Shown: piece after piece, positions 5,539-13,900 of the stretch
Numbering within the stretch: the first letter of the stretch is position 1
Layout of the letters: each line of letters starts with the position of its first letter
NCBI GenBank assembly: GCA_964539415.1
Contig: CAZIID010000013.1
Location: 1 to 15,866, forward strand
Length of the DNA: 15,866 nucleotides
Direction of reading: 5' to 3'
Source of the DNA: CAYQFQ01 sp964539415
GTDB taxonomy: Bacteria; Patescibacteriota; Minisyncoccia; Phycocordibacterales; GWA1-40-21
The notes under the pieces: model-generated
The model's input: the letters and a program-made list of their open reading frames with translations, nothing else
The model's database searches: none
Told to the model about the DNA's origin: nothing
Program-made: the position numbers and the translations under genes

Positions 5539-6807
5539 CTAAATTTTAAGGACGTTCTTAAAAGGTTTAGGATCGTTCAGTTTACCAACAATGGAAAGAT
5601 TAAGATTTTTCTCTATAAAGATATTTTTGGCCAAATCCCTTATTTGTTCCGCTGTCACTGATTCTATTTCTTTTGCTATATCTTCAGGTGTTTTTATTGG
5701 TTTTTGATGAACCTCCTGTGAACCTAGAAAGCCCGCAACAGAATCACTTGATTCAAGAGAAAGAAGCATACTGCCAATAAGATGACTCTTAACTCTTTTT
5801 AATTCATCTACTGAAACCAATTCTTCTTTTAGAGTCTTTAGTTCGGAAAGTATAGCTTCAATTCCTTCAACTATTCTATTTGAATCTACTCCAGCAGACA
5901 CAATAAAAGCTCCATGGTCTGTGTAAGCATCGGCATCAGCATGAACGTAATAACAAATACCTTTTTCTTCTCTCATTTTTTGGAAAAGTCTTGCACTCAT
6001 ACCTCCAGAAAGAATTCCTTCTATTAATCTAAGTGGAATATTAAGTTTGTTATAGGTATCGAAAGTTCTAACTCCTATTACTAAATGTGTCTGGTCTGTA
6101 TCTTTATAGTAAAGAGAAACTTTTGATTCTTCTTGTGATTCTTTAACCTTCTTTTTTTCCTCCTTCTTCCAAGTACCTATACCTTTAAAACACTGATAAA
6201 CCTTTTTAAAAATAGTCTTCTCATCAAAATTACCAGCAACAATAACAACGGTTGATGAAGCTACATAATGTTTATTTCTGTAATCTATCAAATCTGTTCT
6301 CTTCATTTTCTGAATATTTTCCTTTGTCCCAGCTATACCCCAACCTGCAGGTTGGTCTCCATAAAGAAGCTTGGAAAATTCCTCTTGGACAATCCTTTGA
6401 GGAAGATCTTTATACATATTTATTTCTTCAATGATTACGCCTTTTTCTTTTTCCATTTCTTTTTCAGGAAAAACTGGATTTATATACAAGTCTGAAACAA
6501 CATCCAAAATATTATCTAGATGTTTTTTGTCAGCTTTTGCATAATATCCCGTATATTCATTTGATGTAAAAGCATTAAAATGAGAGCCGAGCGCGTCTAA
6601 TTCCTTGGAAATATCTTTAGATGTTGGTCTTTTTGTCGTACCTTTAAAACACATATGTTCCAAAAAATGTGAAATCCCATTCACTTCTTTTTTCTCAAAT
6701 TCAGAACCGGTTTGAACAAGAACAAAGACAGTAACGGTTGGATTATCCTTCATAGGAACAGAAACAATCCTCAAACCATTTTTAAGTTTCTTTTTTGTAT
6801 ATTTCAT
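5539..6807 (-). CDS. M16 family zinc metallopeptidase (processing-peptidase-like)
   Basis: Protein of 422 residues of the pitrilysin / mitochondrial-processing-peptidase type. The inverted zinc motif HFLEH is at residues 47-51, with the distal zinc-binding Glu in VIIEEINMYKD (Glu127 or 128, the expected spacing). FKGTTKRPTSKDI follows the motif, and LGSHFNAFTSNEYTGYYA is typical of the active half. The C-terminal half contains the GGGMSAR-like segment LSGGMSARLFQKMREEKGICYYV, here described by its first part only, which marks the second M16 domain. No signal peptide is seen, so a cytoplasmic location is likely. It starts 11 nt after the glyS stop and has no promoter or Shine-Dalgarno sequence of its own, so it is probably co-transcribed with glyS. 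Substrate unknown. Confidence 0.93.
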   Translation of the reverse strand: MKYTKKKLKNGLRIVSVPMKDNPTVTVFVLVQTGSEFEKKEVNGISHFLEHMCFKGTTKRPTSKDISKELDALGSHFNAFTSNEYTGYYAKADKKHLDNILDVVSDLYINPVFPEKEMEKEKGVIIEEINMYKDLPQRIVQEEFSKLLYGDQPAGWGIAGTKENIQKMKRTDLIDYRNKHYVASSTVVIVAGNFDEKTIFKKVYQCFKGIGTWKKEEKKKVKESQEESKVSLYYKDTDQTHLVIGVRTFDTYNKLNIPLRLIEGILSGGMSARLFQKMREEKGICYYVHADADAYTDHGAFIVSAGVDSNRIVEGIEAILSELKTLKEELVSVDELKRVKSHLIGSMLLSLESSDSVAGFLGSQEVHQKPIKTPEDIAKEIESVTAEQIRDLAKNIFIEKNLNLSIVGKLNDPKPFKNVLKI

Positions 6808-6818
6808 ATTTATTTAAA

Positions 6819-8153
6819 TTAGACTAATTTGCTTTTAAAGAAATCTAAAAGATCTGACAATTTAACTCTCTCTTGGGTTCCTGTGTCTCTACTTCTCACT
6901 GTAACTGAATCGTCTTTTTCTACGGTATCAAAATCTATAGTCACACAAAAAGGTGTGCCGATTTCGTCTTGTCTTCTATATCTCTTACCTATATTTCCGC
7001 AATCATCGAACTCAACGGCTCCAAAAGTTTTTTTCAAATCAAAATATATAACTCTAGCTTTTTCTACAAGGTTAGGTTTATTTTTTAAAAGTGGAAAAAC
7101 AGCAATTTTAACAGGAGCAACACTTGAAGCCAGTTTTAAATAAGAACGTACTTCCTCGCCCATTTTATCTTCTGTGTAAGCATCAGAAAGAATAGCAAGA
7201 ACTGTTCTATCAACACCTAGCGATGGTTCTATACAATGAGGAGTAAACTTTTCTTTTGTTTCTTCATCAAAATAAATCAAATCAGTTCCGCTTGCTTGTG
7301 AATGCTTTGAAAGATCGTAGTCGGTTCTATAAGCTAAACCATAAAGCTCTTTTCTACCAAATGGAAAATCAAATTCAAAATCAATTGTGCGTTTTGAATA
7401 GAATGCTCTTTCTGTATCATTTACCTCGAGTTCATGAACATGGTCTTTGTTTAAACCAATAAGTCTCATCCAGTCGTGCATCTCCTCTCTAAAATGCTCA
7501 AAAGATTTTTCCCAAGCATCTGGTCTTACAAGGTATTCTATTTCCATTTGCTCAAATTCACGAGATCTAAAAGTGAAGTCCCTAGGTGCTATTTCATTTC
7601 GAAACGCCTTTCCAATCTGTGCCATACCAAAAGGAAGTTTTGGATGAAAAGAATCAATAATATTTTTATAATTTACAAACATACCCTGTGCAGTTTCAGG
7701 TCTAAGATAGGATATTGAAGTATCATTTTCTATTGCACCAATGCTTGTTTTGAAGAGCATGTTAAATTGCTTCTCCTCCCCCATTTCTCCACCACAATCT
7801 GGGCATTTCTTTTTGTCTTCGAGTTGATCTGTTCTAAATCTCTTTTTGCATTTTTTACACTCAGCAAGCGGATCAGAAAAACCTCCCACATGTCCTGTCG
7901 CCTTCCACACATTCTGATTCATTAAAATAGCAGCGTCAATTCCATACATATCTTCCCTATCTGTAACAAACTTCTTCCACCACAAATCTCTAACATTATT
8001 TTTTAATGCGACACCGTATGGTCCGTAGTCCCAAGTACCGGCAAGTCCGCCATATATTTCAGAACCCTGAAAAATAAAACCTCTTCTCTTACAAAGAGAA
8101 ACAATCTTCTCCATCAATTCAGAACCTGGATTTTTGTCTTTTTTGTTTGCCAT
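6819..8153 (-). CDS. glyS: Glycine--tRNA ligase, alpha2 (single-chain) type
   Basis: Class II synthetase charging tRNA-Gly. The 444 residues start with MEKIVSLCKRRGFIFQGSEI and YGGLAGTWDYGPYG (motif 1 region). A zinc finger is formed by Cys99, Cys102, Cys117 and Cys120. RPETAQGMFVNY (151-162) binds glycine and adenylate. Motif 2 is FRNEIAPRDFTFRSREFEQ (184-202). Motif 3 is PSLGVDRTVLAIL. The anticodon-binding domain begins near PVKIAVFPLL and ends at the C-terminus. This is the eukaryote/archaeon/Gram-positive homodimer kind, not the alpha2-beta2 kind. It begins 40 nt after the stop of the surface-protein gene and is followed by the M16 peptidase. The symbol glyS or glyQS is used in different genomes. 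Confidence 0.97.
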   Translation of the reverse strand: MANKKDKNPGSELMEKIVSLCKRRGFIFQGSEIYGGLAGTWDYGPYGVALKNNVRDLWWKKFVTDREDMYGIDAAILMNQNVWKATGHVGGFSDPLAECKKCKKRFRTDQLEDKKKCPDCGGEMGEEKQFNMLFKTSIGAIENDTSISYLRPETAQGMFVNYKNIIDSFHPKLPFGMAQIGKAFRNEIAPRDFTFRSREFEQMEIEYLVRPDAWEKSFEHFREEMHDWMRLIGLNKDHVHELEVNDTERAFYSKRTIDFEFDFPFGRKELYGLAYRTDYDLSKHSQASGTDLIYFDEETKEKFTPHCIEPSLGVDRTVLAILSDAYTEDKMGEEVRSYLKLASSVAPVKIAVFPLLKNKPNLVEKARVIYFDLKKTFGAVEFDDCGNIGKRYRRQDEIGTPFCVTIDFDTVEKDDSVTVRSRDTGTQERVKLSDLLDFFKSKLV

Positions 8154-8193
8154 ATTTTTGTTTGGTTAATATCTATATATTACAGAAAAAATC

Positions 8194-10101
8194 CTATCGC
8201 ACAACTCTACTTCCCTCAGTTGAGAAATTTGGATCAAATTTTAAATCTGTAGTTACTGAAGATTTTGTCTCACTAATTTCTGTTTTTGTAAAAGAATCAA
8301 CTCCTGTAACTTTAGTATCACTCAAAATTGTCGGTGAAGTTCCCACCTGACTCAAAGAAGGAACAAAAGAAACTTGGAATGAAACTTCTTTAGGAGCTAG
8401 CGTGCTTCCTACTCCAGCTTTTACTTCTCCTACATCCCAAACAATCTCTCCACCCAAAGGATTAAAAGATATTTTTTCTGTACTAGGATTTATCTTACCT
8501 GTCCATTTGATATAAGAAGGGATAGTAGCAACAGCTTTTACACCAGTTAAAGTATTTGATGTGTTTGTCACTGTCCAAGTGATAGTGTAAGTAGTTTCCT
8601 TTTCTGCCACTGGAGGAATAGGTCCTGTGTTTGTAAAAGGTCCGATATAATAAAAACCTCTAGACAGCAAAGACATATCAGATGATATTTTTATTCTCTT
8701 TGAATCTGAAAACAAAAGCTCTTCTGGAACATTTGCACCTTCAATTCTTTTTCCTTTTACTGCAACATCAAGATAAATTTCTGGATTAGTAAATGAACTA
8801 CCGGTCTGAGACAGCGAACTGAAAGTTGAAAAATTGAAGGAAGATTCGCCACTTTGTCCTGGGGACAATGAAGATAAAGAAGAATTACTTTCTGGGCTGA
8901 ATATTATTGTATTATCAATAGATCTATAAAAACCGTTTTGGCTATTCACAGTTTTTTTATCCAAAATATCTCCTCTAAAAGTCAGCTCAACTGTTAAATC
9001 ATAAATTTGATTAGGAAGATTATTCATCCATACAAGGTCGCCTCTAACAGTCCTCCCTCCTTCTACAACAACCTCTTTATTCAAGTTGCCATCTATTGCA
9101 AGACTTAAACCAACAAAAGGTTTTCTGATGAATATTGAAGACGCACTATAAACAAAAGGAGTTGATATTTCTCTTTCATTAAGCTGATTTGGATTACCAA
9201 CTGTAAACTTAAATACTCTTTCCTCCCCATCTTGTCCTGTAACACTACCGCTTACTTTGATAGTTCTTCTATCTCCTGGAGATAGATCACCTATATTCCA
9301 AACATTATTATCTAAATAAGGTTTAGGTGACGCACTTTTATATTGGAAACCAAAAGGATAATCTATTCTAAAAGATAAATCTTTTATTGTTGTGAGAGAG
9401 TTTGAAACCACCTCTACATCAAAATCTATATTTTGATTTGAATTTGCCTCTGTAACTCCTTTAACTATTATATTTACAGGTGAAGAACTGATAACTATTG
9501 GGAATTTTTTTTCTTTAGAAAAAATAGCGTTTGATCCAGGAACTCGGTATTCAACAGAAACAGTAATATCATTTGTAGAATTTTCTTGTCCAAACAAAAC
9601 AGCCTTTATTAATTTTGTTTTTGTGGCCCCTACCTCCATATCACCAAGTATTTCTGTATATCTTTTCATTTCTTTTGAAATATTTTCACCTTCTCTGGTT
9701 CCATCAGGAAAAGAAACCTGTAAATCCACAGTCTTAAGCGCTACACTATTATTATTTTTAATCTGAATTTCAAGAGGTAGTACTTCTCCACCAGCAATAG
9801 AAACTGGCCCCTTAATCGTAAGTTCTATATTATCTCCTGAAACTATATTAGAGCCACCCAAAAATCTATAAACAGCAAAACCGGAGGCTAATACAAAAAA
9901 TATAAGCGCTCCTAAAAGGATTTTAGTTAATGGTAATTCTTTTTCTGTTTTCATATCTTCTTCGTTTTTCCAGTCTGTACCTATTGAGGATTCTGTTTCT
10001 TCAAGCTCGTATCTTTTGTTCTCTCCCGCTTTGAAATTCCTTGAGTAAAGGTTCTGTTTAACTTCTTCTATTCTATTTTTATCTTGTGGATCTTCAAACA
10101 T
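8194..10101 (-). CDS. Single-pass surface protein with several Ig/DUF11-like beta-sandwich modules
   Basis: Protein of 635 residues. A polar, probably cytoplasmic N-terminus (1-58) is followed by one membrane segment at about 60-80 (TKILLGALIFFVLASGFAVY). The rest is a long Ser/Thr/Gly-rich outer part with about four beta-sandwich modules: near 90-205, 208-305, 325-440 and 490-620. Segments such as GDLSPGDRRTIKVSGSVTG, TTYTITWTVTNTSNTLTGVK and GGEIVWDVGEVKAG are characteristic of DUF11/CARDB-like repeat domains of cell-surface proteins. There are no cysteines and no sortase motif. It lies between recO and glyS, with an extended -10 element just before the start. Likely role is structural or adhesive at the cell surface; no specific function can be given. 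Confidence 0.85.
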   Translation of the reverse strand: MFEDPQDKNRIEEVKQNLYSRNFKAGENKRYELEETESSIGTDWKNEEDMKTEKELPLTKILLGALIFFVLASGFAVYRFLGGSNIVSGDNIELTIKGPVSIAGGEVLPLEIQIKNNNSVALKTVDLQVSFPDGTREGENISKEMKRYTEILGDMEVGATKTKLIKAVLFGQENSTNDITVSVEYRVPGSNAIFSKEKKFPIVISSSPVNIIVKGVTEANSNQNIDFDVEVVSNSLTTIKDLSFRIDYPFGFQYKSASPKPYLDNNVWNIGDLSPGDRRTIKVSGSVTGQDGEERVFKFTVGNPNQLNEREISTPFVYSASSIFIRKPFVGLSLAIDGNLNKEVVVEGGRTVRGDLVWMNNLPNQIYDLTVELTFRGDILDKKTVNSQNGFYRSIDNTIIFSPESNSSLSSLSPGQSGESSFNFSTFSSLSQTGSSFTNPEIYLDVAVKGKRIEGANVPEELLFSDSKRIKISSDMSLLSRGFYYIGPFTNTGPIPPVAEKETTYTITWTVTNTSNTLTGVKAVATIPSYIKWTGKINPSTEKISFNPLGGEIVWDVGEVKAGVGSTLAPKEVSFQVSFVPSLSQVGTSPTILSDTKVTGVDSFTKTEISETKSSVTTDLKFDPNFSTEGSRVVR

Positions 10102-10111
10102 ATATACAAAT

Positions 10112-10120
10112 ATTATAACA
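10112..10120 (-). promoter_or_regulatory. Extended -10 promoter element of the 635-residue surface protein
   Basis: On the minus strand TGTTATAAT is a perfect extended -10. Ten bases separate it from the ATG at 10101, so the 5' leader would be about 3-4 nt. It lies between the recO stop and the start codon, giving the gene its own promoter. Confidence 0.65.
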
Positions 10121-10123
10121 CAA

Positions 10124-10711
10124 TTAAAGATGTGTTTCTTGCAGTGTTCTATTTATTTCTTCAATAATCTGGCGTCGACATTTTTCTGCTTCGCAAACAA
10201 TACTTTCATTTACGCAGTTATCTTCACCAAGAAAACAATATTGTGGCAGATTTCTCAAGTATCCCAAATGCTTCAAAATTCTTAAGCCCAAAACAAGCTC
10301 CAGACTTTCTAGTTTTTTTGAATCAGATTCATTCCCCGTATATATAAAAGCTTCCCTAACCATATCGTATAAAGCTTCATTTTTTTCTTCTCCTTGAGAT
10401 AATCGTAAAATTAAAGAAAAGATCTTTGCCACAAAAATCTTTGCACTGTTATCAGACAAAAAAGAAAAAGGTATCTCCTCATCCCTTTCCACTCCCACAA
10501 TTCGCCAGATTTCTTTTCCACGAACCAAAGAAACTTTTACTGGCATAAAATTTGTTAACTTGAATCTGAGTTTTGATTTTAAAAGTCTTACACCTTGAGC
10601 AGTAGCTCTTATCACGCCCAAATCTTTTGTTAATATAAAAAATTGTCTATTTGCCTCCCCTGTTGGGATACTCTTGAGTATAAAACCTGGCGTTTGGTAA
10701 ATGTGATGCAT
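10124..10711 (-). CDS. recO: DNA repair protein RecO, short form
   Basis: Mediator that loads RecA on SSB-coated DNA and anneals strands. Residues 1-75 form the N-terminal OB fold with the typical start YQTPGFILKSIPTGEANRQF and ILTKDLGVIRATAQGVR. KLRFKLTNFMPVKVSLVRGKE also matches the family. The rest is helical (about 88-155), including LELVLGLRILKHLGYLRNLP, which precedes the usual zinc-binding region. Four cysteines (159, 166, 173, 178) are there, but not in the tidy CxxC pairs of some RecO proteins. At 195 residues it is shorter than the E. coli protein (242), mostly by a trimmed C-terminus. ssb and recA, its partners, are in the same window. It ends 22 nt before the next gene. Confidence 0.88.
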   Translation of the reverse strand: MHHIYQTPGFILKSIPTGEANRQFFILTKDLGVIRATAQGVRLLKSKLRFKLTNFMPVKVSLVRGKEIWRIVGVERDEEIPFSFLSDNSAKIFVAKIFSLILRLSQGEEKNEALYDMVREAFIYTGNESDSKKLESLELVLGLRILKHLGYLRNLPQYCFLGEDNCVNESIVCEAEKCRRQIIEEINRTLQETHL

Positions 10712-10769
10712 AACACTAAGTCTAAAGCTTGCCCCGTTAGAAGTCCAGCATAAAATATTTTGGAAAATA

Positions 10770-10802
10770 AAACAGGGTTTTCGTGAAACGAAAACCCTGT
10801 TT
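10770..10802 (-). terminator. Terminator between ileS and recO
   Basis: A perfect 15-bp stem: AAACAGGGTTTTCGT at 10770-10784 pairs with 10788-10802, with loop GAA. On the minus strand it is followed by TTTTATTTT (partly in the stem), which fits termination of the ileS transcript. recO starts 58 nt further on. Confidence 0.88.
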
Positions 10803-10821
10803 GTATTCTCTTCTCTAATTT

Positions 10822-10928
10822 AAAGCGAGACTTATCTTTTTAAAAACCTTGGTAGGTGCGACGGCACCGGACAGAGAAAATATTTAGCAAAATATTTTCG
10901 TGTTTTTAAAAAGATATGTCGAGCGTCA
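10822..10928 (-). repeat. Structured 3' element after ileS (long stem with two inner hairpins)
   Basis: On the minus strand it starts at the ileS TGA. The arms at 10829-10847 and 10902-10920 pair at 18 of 19 positions. Inside are a hairpin at 10876-10899 (GAAAATATTTTGCTAAATATTTTC, given here only as a hairpin around GCTAA) and one at about 10855-10868 (GGTGC, loop CGTC, GCACC). Terminal bases, the CACGA just inside the left arm and both loops agree with the element after recA (2688-2816), but the inner hairpins come in the opposite order. It occupies half of the gene-free stretch 10712-10925; the rest holds the terminator and the recO upstream region. Confidence 0.75.
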
Positions 10929-13900
10929 TTTTATCTCCAAGAAAAATCTCATGTCTTCAATTGATATTTCTTTCTCCTCTGCCCCACCATCATAATCTAT
11001 GTCTTTAAGTCCTGCGGTTTTTTTAACTTCTTTTTCAAACTTTTTAACCAAAGCTAATCCTTTTTCATCAGAAGTAAGAGAAAGCAATACAACATCTTCT
11101 GGATTTAATTTCTTTTCCTTTCTCATCTCTTGAATTGAACGAATAAGGTCTCGAATCATTCCCTCTTCTTTTAGCTCCACTGTCATCTCTGTATCAAGTT
11201 CTACTTCTACTGTAATAGATTCATCAAAGACGACACCCTTTACATTCACCTCATCTTTTATCAAATCTGAATATTCCTCTTTTCCTTTCAATTTTGGACT
11301 TTTAACTTTTAAACTCTTCAAAGGTTGACGAACTTTTATTCCAGCTTTCGCTCTAGCCTCAAGTCCCAAAGTTACAATCTTTCTCACTTCTGTCATAAGC
11401 TCAATTATTTCAAGTTCATCTTTTTTCATTTCACCAACAAACTCTTCTGGCCAATCTGCGAGATGCACACTTTCTTTTTCTCCACCAAGTTTCAAATATA
11501 AATCTTCAGCAAGGAAAGGCATTGAAGGTGCAAGAAGTTTTGAGAAAGCTAAAAGAACAGTCTTAGTAGTCTCGATTGCAGAGTTTCTATCAGACACATC
11601 GTCTGACTTATATCTATCTCTTGATCTTCTTATATACCAAGTAGAAAGTTCGTCAACAAAATCACCTAGAGGCCTTGTCGCTCTATCAAGTTCATATTTA
11701 TCAGTGTCTTTTGTGACAGACGTGGCAACTTCTTTTAGACGTGCAAGCACCCATTTGTCTAGGATATTTGAAGACGGGATCCCCGTTTCCACGGGGATGA
11801 CAACCGGAGTTGTCACTTTGGACTTTGGACTTGTCTCCTTTCCATACATTTCATAAAATGTAAAAACATTTTGCAAACGCATAATTATTTTCTTAACCAC
11901 CTCATCTACCCCTTTTGCAGAAAAAGCCAAATCTTCAGCTTTCATAACTGGTGATGAAAGAAGATAGTAGCGCATAGCATCAGCTCCATATTGTGCAGCT
12001 AACTCCATAGGATCAGGATAATTTTTTAGTCTTTTTGCCATTTTCTGTCCGTCTTCAGCAAGAACAATTCCATTAACAACAACATTCTTGTAAGATGATT
12101 TGCCAAAAAGTGCTGTAGAAATGACGAGCATTGAATAGAACCATCCTCTAGTCTGATCCACACCTTCTGCAATAAAGTCTGCAGGAAAACCGATTCCTTT
12201 TTCTGGATTAAAACTTTCTAAATTTTCAAAAGGATAATGTTTTTGTCCATAAGGCATCGAACCAGATTCAAACCAGCAATCGAAAACTTCTGGAATTCTT
12301 TTCATTTTTCCTCCACAGGTACAGTTTAATTCAACCTCATCTATAAATGGTCTGTGTAAATCTAATTCATATTTTCTATTATGAGGAATTGGTGAGAAAG
12401 GCATTTCCTTTATCTCTGAATTCTCAACAAAAGGTTGCCCACTTTCCCTTATAGCTATTGCCTGAGCTGGTGTCATACCAGAAACTCCTGCAAACATAAG
12501 CCAAATTGGAGTATTGTGTGAGACAATTAAAATATTTTTACCTTCATATTTTGAATCTGTCTCATAGACAAAGTCTGTCATTCTGTTTTTTACATCACTG
12601 TGGCTCTCACCTTCTGGTGGTATCTTCCAGAACTTTTCTTCGCGTGAACCAAAATATGCCTGATATTCAGAATCTTTCATCCCATCAAGTTTACCGACAT
12701 TTACTTCATGAAGTCTGTTATCAAAAATAATTTGATCATTTGAAAAACCTAATTCTTTTGAAATTATTTCTGCGGTTTCTTTTGTTCTCAAAAATGGTGA
12801 ACAGAAAATATAATCGATTTTTTTATCTTTTAATTTTTGAGCTGCTTCTTTTGCTTGTTCCCTACCTTTATCTGTTAGATGATGTGGTGTATTTACATTT
12901 GAACTTAAAATACCCAAAGTGTTGCTTTCTGCCTCACCATGTCTTACAACAAAATATTTATTGTTTTGATTTGTTCTCTTTTTTATATCTTCTATCGAAC
13001 CAATAAAAACTTTTTCTTTACAATCTTTAGCCTGACATTTCCAAACAGGAAGAGGTGTACCCCAAAAACGAGAACGAGAAATTGCCCAATCACGAGCGGA
13101 CTCAAGCCATTTGCCAAATCTTCCTTCGCCGATTTCCTTTGGAACCCATTTGATTTCGCTGTTCGCTTTCATCAAATCACCTCTAATCTTGGTAACCTCA
13201 ACAAACCATGAGCTTGTAGCATAATTCAAAAGCGGTGTATCACAACGCCAGCAATGTGGATATGAGTGGATAAACTTTTCTTTCGCAAAAAGAGTACCTT
13301 TTGGTGCAAGGAATTTTATAACTTCAATATCAGCCTTTTGTGGATCTTCTATTGGTTTTACTTTATTGCCCGCGAAATCAATAACCTCAGAAACAAACTC
13401 TCCAGACATATTTACGTGTTGGATAAAAGGTAGTTTCAATTCTTTTCCAAGGTTCATATCGTCTTCTCCAAAGGCTGGAGCAATGTGCACAATCCCCGTT
13501 CCGTCTTCTGTTGTAACGAAACTTGCAGGATATACTTTGAAACCATTCTCTCTATTTTTTAATTTGTCGTTATTAAAATAATCAAAAATAGGTTTATATG
13601 ATTTTCCAACTAGTTCACTTCCTTTTACTTTTTCTATGACTTCATATTTCTGTTCTTTCATTACAGAAAGTCTGGACTCTGCGAGTATAAAATACTCTTC
13701 TCCAACTTTTATTTTTACATAATCAATTTCTGGATTTACAGCAAGAGCTGTATTACCAGGTAATGTCCAAGGAGTCGTCGTCCAAGCCAAAAAGAAGGTC
13801 TGGGGGGTATCTGTAAGCTCAAATTTGACCGTCACTGATATGTCGGTTATATCCTTGTATCCTTGAGTCACTTCAAAGTTTGATAGTGTTGTACCGCAGT

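Noticed and set aside
10712..10925. tRNA or small gene between recO and ileS
   Set aside because: The stretch is explained by the structured 3' element and a terminator; no cloverleaf or T-loop sequence is seen.
12375..12980. Phosphatase region in IleRS as a chimeric assembly or two broken genes
   Set aside because: One open frame crosses both junctions, the IleRS sequence resumes at the exact place expected, and base and codon use match the rest of the gene.
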